A stretch of 64,000 bases of DNA, from assembly GCA_050084515.1 (NCBI GenBank), contig CM114273.1, positions 38,502,001 through 38,566,000 on the forward strand, given 5' to 3'. Below, one piece after another: positions 11,101 through 23,690 of the stretch; positions within the stretch are counted from its first letter, which is position 1; each line of letters opens with the position of its first letter. Both the position numbers and the translations under genes were made by a program. This stretch comes from Blasia pusilla (Eukaryota; Marchantiophyta; Marchantiopsida; Blasiales). The notes under the pieces were generated by a model. The model saw only the letters and a list, made by a program, of their open reading frames with translations, did no database searches and was not told where the DNA came from.

Positions 11101-13930
11101 TGTATGGACACTTCAGGTTGATCTATTATACCACCTCTTAAAGGAAGGATGAAGATTAATTGGGGGAAGACAAATAGGAGATAGCAAGCATTGTTATCTA
11201 TGGGATTCACGCACTCATTTTTCTAATGGGAAAAGAAAAGCTTGTTGGGTAATAGGGCAAAGAGCAATAGGAATGTGTGGGTAAAGTCTTAGATAAGAGA
11301 GATTGGGATGGAAAGAGAGGAGGAGATTAACTGGCTTAACCAAGTCCAAGAAATTATTACGGGGAGCGTAGTAGGACATGGGATCGGTTGAGGGATTGGA
11401 GGCTCATACAAAGATTGAGACTACCGTAGACTTCTTTTGATCCTAATGGGAGCCAAAATCTCACCAAAGGATATGCAACAGACCTTTGGAACATGTGTAG
11501 AAGAAGGGTTACAATGACAAGAGGTAGGAGATGCATGAGGTAATGATGGGCGACAATAAGGGGGTATATAGGTTGAGGAAGGAGAAGGAGGAAGAGGAGG
11601 GATAAGGATAAATAAATGGGAGTTGGACGCAAGGGTTCATATGAGATATGTGATGATGGCAACCTACTAGGATTCAATAGTAATTGATCGAGATTCTTAT
11701 CAATAGGAAGAGATGAAGAAAGGAATAGAGGATAATAGGGAAAAAATGTAGAGTATAATGGGTCTATGAGTATGTGGAGGAAAATGTCAAGATCTACAAC
11801 AAGGAGAGAAATGAGGAGGAGAGATTGGAACTGAAGGAGTGTATGTTAAATCAGATAAGCGCGTAGTTGGATTATTCAATTTCACATGCATAAAACCCAA
11901 ATTAGACATGCTATTTAAAAGGAGAAGATATATGAACTGTAATATTGTTAAAATTAAAATGACTATAATAAAATTAATGGAATCCATCCAAAATAGTTTT
12001 AGATTGAGAGAATTTGGATAAGATTAAATGACGACAAATTTATGATTGAAAATCGCTATAAAAGATAGAAGAAGCAATGCAAAAGGAAAAGTGACCATTA
12101 TGATACTAAAAAAAGTGACTCAAGAATAAATTTACAATATCCTTACCAAATAAATGTAGGGACAGCAATGCAGTAAGGTAAAGTGTTGAAAGAGCAACGG
12201 AGACATATGAATGGAATTGACCTAAAATAAACCAATATCGAAGAATAGACAACTACGAAGGAGGAAGAAAAACTAGAAAACTCCAATTTCGTATGAAAAG
12301 AATGAGCTCATTAAAACAATCATCACAAGACGAAGTACACCAAATCTTGATACTCAATGATAAAATTACAAACGAAATTAGAGACATAAAAAGAAGATGT
12401 GAAGAGCAAGTGAAAACACCCACCAATGACTAGTATGAAAAGATGTTGCTCTTATCGAGAAAAACAAAAGGAATTCTTTGAACCAATTGTTAATTGCGAT
12501 TGCACTATGAATAGAGTGCAATGTGGAAAGTCACTTGCAAGAATCTATAAGTATATTCTAGAGAAGATCCAAAGATCTCAAAAACTTTAGAAAAAACCAA
12601 TTTAAGTGAAAAAAGAAAATTTCAAGGTTCAAGCTTGAAATTGAACATGTTGGGTGTTAAATCAAAAAATCTACCTAAACTTTAAAGTGGTTACAAGCAA
12701 AACCCCAAGGATCCTCCATGTTTTTCTCAATGATCCTTCTCCCCATTCAAGGGGTTGATATTCCAACCCATCTCTATTTGGACTAAATAATTAATCTAAT
12801 TAAACAAACTTGGAGATATGATATCACAAAAGTACGAAACAAAGAAAACTACCTCACTCGAACATCTCATGGAGATAGTGACACCGATTCTCTCCGAGTC
12901 TTTTTGCCTAATGAGGGAGTTGAAAAAAGTGCCGGCTGTGTTGAGAAAGGAAGGTGTTAATTGGAGTTTCCAGAACTCGGGACAAGCGCTGTATTAATGA
13001 AGACCTTTTGAGAAGGCTCGTCCCAATGTTAGGGGAGATCAAGTAAAGTTAGCCACAAACTTGAAAGTCTTCCAATTCTTCATTGATTGGATTAGATTTG
13101 TGTCATATTTGAAAACCAGTTCAGGAACGGAGATAACCTTTACACATTGAAAATTAGATGCCAATTTACTGGGTTACCATGTCCTATCGGAAAACTCCCC
13201 GGTCCCTGGTTCCAGTAGTGGGACCATATAGACAATGACCAGCAAGATCAGAAAGTTCGAAACTTGAAGGGCTTGAGTTGATATGCCAGAATATGACGGA
13301 TCCAGACCAAGATGTCTTCGGTGAGCAAGATGCTTTCATATCTTCTTCAGCAGTTCAAAGGAATGTTCTCCCACCTATTGTCCATCCCTGTGTACTTGAT
13401 CTCAACTGCCTGGATGTGATCTCTGTCGGGCGTTTACTTTCTTCTGAAAGTCAGAGCCCTGGGTAGTAAGCTGCACTTGGTAGAGCAGCTTTGACTGGCA
13501 CCTCAGGTACCGAAATTGACCAAGTTCCAACTAACAAAAACCAAGTGTCATCCAGGTTTATGTACAGCATCAATTCACATAAAGAAAAACTTGTGTGCAA
13601 GAATTGTGCCACGGTGGGAGAAGTAACATCAGTAAACCAGCACCACCTAGTGAAACAAAGAAAACCCAGGTGGCTTGGACATCTCAATCTACAGTCCTAG
13701 AGTTGATTTCAACCGGATGAGTGGGTAACTTTAGTGACCAGACTACACTGCACTTTCTCAGTGGGACAAGGCCTGATAGCAGCAAAAGAGACACTAGTGT
13801 CTTAGTGAACCTTGAAAGTATCCAGATAGTCAAAACTCCGATGTGCTGTCTTTTGACAGCCTGCAGGGACCAGTCCATGGAACTACAGAGCCTAAACTCT
13901 TTGCCAAGACTCCAGATTGATGTCCTTACA
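8160..13930. other. Long AT-rich intergenic region without recognisable genes
   Basis: Open frames here are short and none shows a known motif. A plus-strand stretch near 10880-11040 (TYLILKVDFSK) faintly resembles a gypsy RNase H start, too weak to call. From about 13200 to 13930 the composition changes towards the adjoining RING gene and may be its 3' untranslated or downstream sequence. Confidence 0.4.
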
Positions 13931-13933
13931 AAA

Positions 13934-16900
13934 TCAAGAATTTCGTATACTGCCTGAGATATAGATTCGATGAGTTAGGTTGTTGCTCAGCTTATGCCGA
14001 CATGTTGGGCACTTTTTCTGGGCTGCAATTGCTCCAAGAATGCACTCTCTACAGAATATGTGACCACATGTGGTGGATGTTTCTTCCTTCATGGTGTCCA
14101 TACAGATGGCACATGTAAGCCGTAACTCTTTGGCAGGTTCTGAAGCCTTTAGCTCATTCGCATGAGTCACGTGTGGCTGTGGCCTTTTGCGTCTCTGCAA
14201 TTTAGTCACAATATCCGCATGTTAGTGCATAGTAAGATTTCTGCGTCATCTCTTACAGTGGTTACTACGATTTTTGGTTGCAGAAAACCTCTGGCTGCAT
14301 GCTTGTACTTTTACCTTGTTTCTCTTCTACAGTGTGCCATTCAGGTGCTGCTATGGTATCTGCTACAAGCACATGTCCACCTATTTTCAATACCTCTGGT
14401 TTTCAATGCCTCTGGCATTCAGAGGAACAAGAGGATTGAAGAAAAGTTTCATTTTTCTCAAGAAAGAAACAACTTAGAAAATCTAGAAATATATTTTGAT
14501 CACTTAAAGATGCTTTGGCTGCATACATGACTTCCAACCAAGGAACTGCCAGTGAATGTACAGAACTGTTAAGATCATGAAAGTTTTATTCACTTTCCAG
14601 AATATACACTTAACACAAATGAACTTAAAGGCACCAGAATACACGCCACATTGATACCTTTCACTGCAGTGACAAATCCAATGGCACCTGAGAAAAGCTT
14701 GCAAAGAAAGGCACAAGAAACAGTTTCACTGAACGTCCAAACTAGTTACCAGCACATATGTGGCCTTACAAACTAGGCTGAAAGGTCATCATTTGCCTAC
14801 AGACTCCATGATTTTATAGGAGCGCCAGCTTAGACAATAGTGAGACACAGACATGTTGTGTAGGCTCAGTTGACCATGAACAAGTTCAGTTGAAATGTGC
14901 GGGTTTAAATAAATAAAGCAGCTATGTGTTACCTTAACCTTAAGGTAAGGTAACACATAGCTGTATGTCAGGCACAGACTTAGGGAAATGAACAAAACTT
15001 TTAGCCAAAACCCCAACACCATACAGTTTAGAAGTCATGCAGCACATAACATCCAACTGACCTTAAATGGCATATCATGCGTGGCCAATTTTTTTGGCAT
15101 ATTCCAATAGTTCAGACCAACAGAACTGGAATGGGGAAATAGATAGTGGGTACGGATCTAGAACTAAAATTGACCTGAACTACAACAAGAATGAATTTGC
15201 TGATCCAACTCAAGACCACAGTGCGAAAGACGACAATAAAGAGAGAGAAAAACGAAGAGAAGGGAAGGGGGAGAAAGAGCACCAAAGTGACAGAGACAAG
15301 GACATCTACGAGGTGATTCTAATGCAGAGCAGATTGAATCACATGAATGATGGGACTGTGAAAAGGCAGCATAACTCTCAAGACTGCAACACACAGGGTT
15401 CAGAAGAGATGCTCTTCATGAGGAACAACCGGTAGAGGAAAATTGAAATCATACAGGCAATGGCAGTACTAATCACCTCCCTTCTTCATTAGACAGTCCC
15501 TAGTTTCAGTGGGACAATCAAGACTGACTCAATAAACTGAGCGTTCTGTTCCCTCTTCCAGACTCATACTTGCCAATCCAAAGGCTTCACTCCAAGATGA
15601 AGATGGGAAAAGAAGTCTTGATCAAGATGGGAAAAAAAATCATTTGGAAGTTAAACACTGCATTTGGATTGCAACTTGTTTTTCTAGGAGTTTTCATTGC
15701 AATACAGGCCCAGTTTGGCTTAGGGGAAGAGTGCTCACCGGCACAACCCTGCTTTCATTGATAACTATACAGTCATCATTTGACGGTGTTGGACTCGTGA
15801 GGTCAATTGTTAAGGTGGCGCGTTGATCAGGTGGAGAAAAGGCACGATCAACTCGTTCTTGAGATCCTCGCAATTGTCTATGATGGATGGCACATCTAAG
15901 CGATGATGTTTGAGCAACTGCACATATCACCACAAGATGAGAGTCACTGTAGCTTCATCACAGTCTCGAACATTTCAGCTTCCCTAACATGTTCAAGTAA
16001 TTCATATCAGATAACAAAATGAGAGGAAGCCATAAGACATACAATCCAGAAGTATTTCGTTTTTACTAAAAACGAAATACTTCTGACTTTTGAACAGAAA
16101 CTTAGTTGGCAAATCAAAATCCCAATACAAGGCCTTCATGCATACACACTGTCAGTAAATCCTCAAACATAAGAATAAACTTCTTGATCTTTTGTGAAGA
16201 AGACTAGAAATACCGACTTACACAGTCCAAATTCATACTCTAAACAAGGATCATGTTAACCAGAATTAGGTGTACTACTGAACCCTCCTGTGCAGAGACT
16301 TGGGACACATGAAATAGCTCCTATATAACAGTTCCACAACAGTGAAAACGCAGATTCGCTGCAATGATGCATAAACTATCTATCCAAATTCCTTATGAAG
16401 ATATCTGATCAACCAGAAGATGAGACTTTGAAACGAATTAAACCATCCATCTGTAACCGTCCTCCGGAAATCTGGGGGATTAAAAAGAACCTTCAAGGGG
16501 AAAATAAACTTACCACTGGGACCTAGCCGTAACTCCAATGGATCATCAGACACTTGACGATTTTCAACCAAAGTGCGATTTCGTTGACGTGAAGAAAGGA
16601 CTGAAGACTTTGCCTGCAAACGCCACCGAGAGACTTTGAGTCTAACACACAGTATCCACGTAAATGGGGACGAGAAGCATTAAAAACGTCCAGCCTACAG
16701 CTCCCTATTCACATTCTCACGGAAGGCCACATACAATTGCACTAATAGTGCAATTGCACGCCAATTTCTGGGTCAGATGCCTGTTGACCAACTCGTTTGC
16801 ACACATTTTGTCGTGTGCTTGAATAACGGTCCATACAACTTGGTAATTCTTGACGCATGCATCTCCAAGTGTCTTGAACGGATCTTTCCACCTTCGAAAT

Positions 16901-17455
16901 CGTCCCTACGCTACTCAGAAAACATATAACTTCCTCGGAGCACATGAGGCTCTAAACCAAAGCTGCCTATTCTATAAGGGGACGACTTCTAGTGCACCGC
17001 TACTCAAATTCAAGTAGAGTATCCTTTCCCAAAAACAGGTCCCAAAAAATGGATACCGAACTGCAGTCACCGAGGAAATCTTCCATCAGCAGTCCATAAT
17101 TTTCTAAGACTAAATTTCCTTCCGCTGACTGTAATTCACGGACCATATTATTCTAGACCTTGCGATACGTCAGAACGACTGAGGAATGCACATGCAAAAC
17201 CGAGACAATACAAGTCACCATACCTATCAATAAAAAGAATCAATGAACAACTTTATGCATACACACCTGTGCAAAGGTCCTGGGCGAAGAAACTTGGACA
17301 TCATCGTCATCATCATCTACAATGATGGTGTGTGAAGACCTGCTGCTCCCTATCGCTACGGACGTGCTTTTGTGCGGCTCCTGCTGCTCCAGTCTCAGGT
17401 TCAAGTCTTGAACTCTTCGGGAAAAACTCATTCGCTTACCCCTCGTCATACTCAT
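13934..17455 (-). CDS. RING-type E3 ubiquitin ligase, SUMO-targeted (RNF4-like), 4 exons
   Basis: Four exons join in frame on the minus strand: 17455-17267, 16613-16514, 15917-15739 and 14194-13934. All introns are GT-AG and the protein is about 242 aa. Exon 1 begins at an ATG and encodes VQDLNLRLEQQ and HTIIVDDDDDDVQVSSPRTF, a SUMO-interaction-like hydrophobic core followed by acid. Exon 3 has a second such site (DDCIVINES). The last exon carries a C-terminal C3HC4 RING (CAICMD ... CGHIFCREC ... CPTCRHKL) ending THRIYISGS. This layout matches plant RNF4-like SUMO-targeted ligases, which ubiquitinate SUMO-conjugated nuclear proteins. The 1.5-kb third intron contains two perfect hairpins or a nearby one (14919-14963) and unrelated short ORFs. 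The specific orthologue is not assigned. Confidence 0.85.
14919..14963. repeat. Short-spacer hairpin in RING-gene intron 3
   Basis: Two perfect 18-nt arms (CAGCTATGTGTTACCTTA and its complement) are separated by nine bases that are themselves nearly palindromic. Confidence 0.9.
16047..16085. repeat. Perfect hairpin in RING-gene intron 2
   Basis: The 18-nt arm CAGAAGTATTTCGTTTTT is followed by ACT and then its exact complement. The intron is 15918-16513 on the minus strand. Confidence 0.95.
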
Positions 17456-18880
17456 CGGAAACTCGTCCCTAGAGATATCACGTGAATGAGCCTACCTCGA
17501 CCTGAAGATGTCCGCTGTTCAACTCAAAGCCGGGGAAAAGCGGCTTAGGGCAATCTATAATGGATCCCGTTCCAAATTTGAAATGGACATGCAAGAGTCG
17601 CCAATATTCAACAAGCTCTTCCTGAAGGTACACAGCTGAACCGAGCCTCCTCTTCCATCTGAGTAGGTTTTTCAATTTTCTGGAAGCTTAATTTCGGAAG
17701 TGAACAAGAGATTGGGCGGCCGCAAACTGAGGCGACTTCCCTGATGAGAGTTGCCACAGTTTTGATTGAGGATGATTTCCAGATCGTCTCGCAATCCAAA
17801 ATGAATCGCCCGGATGGGACTTCTGAGCGGTTACTTACAGACGGCCAAGGTGTCGAAAAGGAGAGGGGTGGGAATAAATAATTGAATAAACTCTACGCAC
17901 GGTTGCTCGGTATCCAAATCGATTGACAAACTTCTTCCATCCAAGAAGAAGAAGGCCTCACCATAAGTAGACCTGATCTAAAACGTAATATCTAAGCGAC
18001 CATGCAAAGAAAGAGCTCCTCCACTCCTCACTCTCTTAGAAACACTGACGCCAAGACCACGGCTGATCTGCAGTCCGGTTACATGGGAGTTCGAACGACA
18101 ATCCCAGTTCGTGGAGGCGATGAACACCCTTCTTCTTTCTTTCTCGCTCACGACCAAGCCATGAATCGTGGGAACTGGGGCAGGCACTCGGGTAGTAGCC
18201 GATGTCGCGAAGACCTGAGCCTGACCTAAAGACCAGCGGACTGTTCCAGGCCACGCCCCACGAAGCTTCCCAGCCCTTGGGATGTGAGTGAAAACGTACC
18301 CAACTGCCCCGCGATCGCTACATCTTTCCGCCTAAAATTTCCACCGACGATGGCAAGCGAAATTGCAAAATGGCGATGGAAACTCGTAACCCTAGGCTAG
18401 ATTTCTTCAGCGCTGCGCCCCAACCCTCTCTCTAGCACGAAGCGAAACTCCAAACCATCTTCTCCTGCTTATCATCCATCCCCCACCGACGCCCGATCCT
18501 GCGTGGTGCAACGGATGCTTCCGCACGGAAGTCATCGGCTCTCTCCGCTATCCCCGGCGATTCCGCGCCTGCCGGTGCATTTTTTAATCCGCCCTCCGAT
18601 ACACGGATCGACGGCTGTGACCGCGAACGCCGTATGCACTGTGGGTACCTGGTGGGGCCGAGTCGGACAGCAGGGTGGACGCCTGGACATTCCGGAGCAT
18701 CGTAGAAATTTAACAGGGCCGTCAGCCACCTTCCCGATGGACAAAGGACGGTGGAAAACTCTCCGGCCTATGAAGGGGAGAAAGTGTGTATACAGTTTTT
18801 TCCACTGGGGCGCTAGTGGGTATTTCGTGCAACTAAAGACGCCAGCGGCTGCTATTCTAAATGCGTTACTAATTATTTAA
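17456..18880 (-). promoter_or_regulatory. Presumed 5' UTR and promoter region of the RING gene
   Basis: Upstream of the RING start codon the sequence becomes GC-richer, peaks around 18.2-18.8 kb, and then falls sharply to AT-rich DNA after 18.88 kb. This fits a leader, possibly with a leader intron, and a promoter. No TATA box or defined element is convincing. Short ORFs on both strands look like composition effects. Confidence 0.35.
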
Positions 18881-21800
18881 TTCCCAACTAAAATTATTTC
18901 TTATTGAATCAATCTTTAATGGTCTTATTGGTTAGAAATATCTCATACAAATAATTTTAAATTATTTATTCTCATCCTAAAAATATTTTTTAAAAATCCA
19001 CCCGCAAGTTGTTAAAACCTTTTAAATCGACTTTGAGTGATTTTATTAGTTCAAAAGGTCGCGTGAAGAAAAAAAGCGGTGATCAAAATTCATGAGGGCA
19101 CTCTCCCTTAATAATATAGAAGATATAGATACGGGTTTTCTAAATAAAAAAGGATTCATTTTTTAAGTCTTTTTCCTATCTTCATTTTTTAAATACCATC
19201 CGGATCCTTTTATTGTGTAAAAATAAACTAAAATCTACTCCACCATGGTAATCTACATGTCACTAATGCATATGTAGACTTTGAATATAAAATCTACATT
19301 AATGTAGAGTTTGAACCTTATAACTCAATGACCTTTTTGTGGGTTTGAAAATCACTTTATGTTGTATACATGTCTACACCTCCTTACTAGAAACTCTCTC
19401 CTAACTTGAGGAAAATATTTCCATCTAATCTATCAAGATATGTTTATTGCCAATGTGCCATCCTCCTCCTAGCCTTGATGAGGCATCAAATATAACTCAA
19501 CTTACTAAAAAAGCAACATGTTAGTAACAAAGAACAACATTGATTGCAAGTCAAGTAAAATTCAAATACAAATCTAACGAGGAGTTATCACATGTATGAA
19601 AGTCTAAGTGGTGTGTAGGTTGAAAACTACACTCTTGTGGATTCTCTATCTGTTATAATGACCACATTTAAGTGTAGCCAATCTAACATTTATTATATCT
19701 TGCAACATGGATAGAAAAGGTTCAGCAAATCAAGACTTAGCTTAGCCCTACTCCACAAGAGAAAATATCTTCAAAACAAGAGAAGGAGATGTTGAAAGTT
19801 GAGAGAGAAAACAAGAAATGAAAGGTCATGGCTAGAGAAAGGAGGTTCTACATGTTATTTTTTGAGCTTGTGCATATACTTTGCAAAGGTTTTGAGTGTC
19901 TAAGGACTTGGAATGTTTACTCGCAAGAGATCCACATAGACCTAATAGATGATTCGCTTATTAAAAAATAGTGCCTTCACAACCACATTTGGCAACTCTC
20001 ATGTGGATTTAAACCCCCATTTGGATCATCTCTGAGAAACCCATACTTGTGTGAGTATTTATAGTTGTTCAAACCTGATAACACTCATAAATGGGAAATT
20101 TCCAATTTTGGTTAGGTTTGGTCTCTATTTCACGAAAATTGTGCAAGTTTATTTTTGAACATAATAATTGTGCAAGCGAAGGATGACTTGTGAGTATAGT
20201 TTTGTGTTGAGTTCTTTGTAAGCCTTTTACGAGTGGTGTGAACCATAAAATAGTCACAAGAAAATGGCGAGGGATTTGCAAGTAAACCACGGCCAAAACT
20301 CACGAAGAAATAAGTTTCTACAAGTGTGAGGACTCACAAGGTTCTTGCAAGCAATTGACTTGTAAATTCTTTACCAACGGATTTGGATTAGCAAGTCCTC
20401 TCACTCGCTTGATTAGTCATCATACTCATAGACCATCAAAAAACTAAGTTGCACATAACTCAAAAATTTTGTTTTGTAGTGAGTGGGATAATGAAGGAGC
20501 AAGCTAGGCAAGATCGTCTTTGACCTTAGGGATGGAGACCAGCTTGACGAACCCAAGAGGATCTTGACATTACTTGATGGTGCACTAATTATACTTTGTT
20601 AGCCACGACACGATATTTGCTCACTGAAGAGCCTATTATGCAAAACCAGCAACGCTTGACGCAGCATATTGATGGAATGGGGGATCGCGGCCATACAAGT
20701 GTGGCCAAGTTGATTTTGAGTCTCATAAACACCCAAGGTAAAGAAGTTCCTTCACCATACTATGAGGTGTATGAGTGATAGGTGTATGCTAGTGAGTGAC
20801 GCGTGAGAGTACCAAACCCCCACTTGTCGGAAAAGGATTCCTTTGGCCATTTGAGGCGATTTCTGGAAAAGAGGGACCATCCTAGCTGGGTAACATGATC
20901 CAAATGACGAGCAATCAATTTACTTTGAATTTTTATAATCAAGTGACAAATTTTGCATGGCAACAACACTTACGGGTGTTGCAAATCAAAAGACACAAGT
21001 GTTGGGGAGGACGACACAAAAGAACTATGAATTATCCACTTGGAGGGGCTAATGACAAGACGGTTGACGTATAGTCATTAACGATCTTGTGTGAGAGAGA
21101 GTGGATTGACAATGAGTGGCATAATTTAAGTGATCTTTAGCAATAGCAAAGGGGATACAAATCCTTTAGACAAGGAGGAGTTGAGGGATTTTGAGATTTT
21201 ATTATTATTATTTCTCCCTTTGATTTTTGTACTTGTTATACATTCCCTACTGATTTAGAATAATTCTAACATTTTTTTGGGCTTATGGGTTCACAATATG
21301 TTTGTTATGGCAACCAAGTGGATGTTATAATGTTGGACAATGAGCACAAACAAATGTTCTTTGATTGTATCAAACTCGACGAGGAATTCAAGACCTTGGT
21401 ATATTAGCAAATCACGTTTAGGAACCTTTGGAATTACTTTTTCCAAGTTATTTATGTTTAGGGAACTGAAACTTTTGTTGTATATCCAACACGATAATAT
21501 GCCGCACATAAATGAGGAAAGAGGGGGAGGGGGGGTTTTGTGGTAATACAATAGACATCTATGTGGATGTCTCGTAATAAGTCCAAGAGCTTCCGAGAGG
21601 TGAGTAGAAGTCCAGGAGGACAATGACTCAAGGATTTTGGAGTCAAATAGTGACTCCATATTACATAATTTAGAGGAGGAGGATTTTGAGGCCAATGTGG
21701 ATCTTAGTGTCAATGGAGAGATCCATGTGGTGCGTGCACATTTAAAGGTCCTAGAGTATAATTTCCTAAGAGTTTTGAGACAAAGGATTGGGCTCTATTT

Positions 21801-22015
21801 TTTATCTAATTTGTACATCACCGCGTAATTTAGGAAGACAAATGGATGTAGCAAGTCCTTCTTGTTGCAGCAAGCACTATGTCTTCTAATTATATGCAAG
21901 AGTAGATATAGTAGATCCATATGCACCTACTACAAATACAAAACTAGATAGATGATTGTGTGGTAGACTACATACACACTATAACACATTTCGTATTATA
22001 TGACTAATAAATGAC
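18881..22015. other. AT-rich intergenic DNA, nothing recognised
   Basis: No domain-bearing frame, RNA gene or clear repeat was found. Several 180-420-nt open frames lack recognisable motifs and have the composition of the surrounding DNA. Confidence 0.4.
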
Positions 22016-22019
22016 TAGG

Positions 22020-22640
22020 TTGAATCATTGTTCACGGTAAATGACTCACGATGACTCATAACCATTAGAGTCATGTAAACCAAGTCATATACAAGATATG
22101 ACTCTCACTACCAGATTGGTAAATGACTCGGTCATTAGATACTCAGTCATTGATATATGACTAAGATGGCATGTTGATGCTCATTTTGCCATGTCATACG
22201 CCGACTTGGCACTTTGACGTATCACTCATACTTGGGAATGCTGGAATTCTTAGGCTCAATCAGATGATGATATGAATGAATAAGATAGTGATACGTGGTT
22301 GAAATGACTGAGTCATATGTACCAACTGCATCATTTCCTATGACTACATGAGTCATTAATTATGACTAGGTGGGTTCGCAGTTACGAAAATTTAAGTCAC
22401 CTTAAATGTAGTATAGTCATATTTTATAACTAACTGAGACATTATATCGATGGTTTGAGTCATTCATGACTGTACGAGTCATATTTCCTAACCATTTGAG
22501 TCATTGTGTTTACTGTATGAGTTATTATCATGACTAGACTAGTCATTTTTATAACCACTACATCATATTTTTGTGCCGTCTGAGTTATTTGACATATTGT
22601 ATTAGTCATTTATCCTACTCTATCAGTTGTATTTTATGAC
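22020..22640. repeat. Diverged short-period repeat rich in ATGACT / GAGTCAT
   Basis: Over about 620 bp the words GAGTCAT, TAGTCAT and their complement ATGACT recur more than 20 times, roughly every 15-35 bases, often as ATGACT-N-GAGTCAT pairs. It reads as an old, degenerate minisatellite whose unit carries a TGAGTCA-like (bZIP-site-like) core. Confidence 0.6.
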
Positions 22641-23690
22641 TATATCATGTGTTGTGTTCACAATTTTTCATTGCTCCTCCTATTGATTGTTAAATCATAG
22701 GAGTTACTTTGGTAACTAGGTGGTGGCCATCTAAGTAACATTATCCTCTTAACATAAACTGAGATTCTCTCAGATCCAGCAAGGAGTAATGTGTGAATAC
22801 AAGTAGCATATACAATGGTGAGGATAGACAAAATCTCAATCTGAAGCTCTAGAAGAGGGACATATATCAAGCAAGTAATTTTTAGGTACATGCCAATTAC
22901 AATGAATACTACAAACTACAGATATATCACAATCAAACCATTCTCCAATTGATGAAACCAAAATATAGATGATTCATTGTATGGCAAAATCAAAGCCAAT
23001 TTACGACCATGCCCAGAATACACTCAACTTCTCCTTAAGAAGTTGGTGACTCGCATGAAGATCATTCCATTTATTTTTTTGCTCCCTCTGGCCATTCTCA
23101 ATTTGGTTTCTCATATCACGTAGATTTTCATCCAATCTGGTCTCTACCTCATACATGTGGGAAGTGAGATATGATTCGACTCCCTGTCAAGCATAAGAGA
23201 TAAATAATACAAGATATCAATGCTTTCTATGACACACTTCCATAAATTTCCTTTCTATCCATGACTCTTGCACTAACCAACCATGTCAACTTGTGTGTAA
23301 CTTACTCGTGAAACCCCACTAAAATATGTACTAGTGGGATGTGAACATGAAACCTCCTCTCTTGTTGTTCCATGAGCACAATTCTCTCTTTTTGGAACCC
23401 CCTAAAACACATCCCACATTGTAGGTGTCATTATTCAAACATTTGAAATAATTCACTAGTAAAAGTTTTATATGTAATCTCATGGGAATGCCTAAATTGA
23501 TAGGGTGCATACCAAAAGAAGAACCCAAAAATTTGAAGCTATATTTTTCAAGTGAAAGTCAAAGCTCATGTTAAGGGCTTACTGAAAAACCGTCTAAGCA
23601 TAATCGACCGCTATAGTTCAAAGTCTAAACATGTGACCAAGATTTTGTCATTTTCTCGGCCTTAAATTTCCTTTAGACTTATATAATGGG
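22641..23690. other. Intergenic DNA, nothing recognised
   Basis: No coding pattern or repeat family could be supported between the GAGTCAT repeat and the MULE-like remnant. Confidence 0.35.

Noticed and set aside
15067-15435. 122-aa plus-strand ORF with a Lys/Glu/Arg-rich middle
   Set aside because: It lies inside the large third intron of the opposite-strand RING gene, is low-complexity and has no recognisable motif.
18503-18880. 125-aa plus-strand ORF
   Set aside because: It sits in the GC-rich presumed promoter of the RING gene; overlapping frames on both strands are equally open, so composition explains it.
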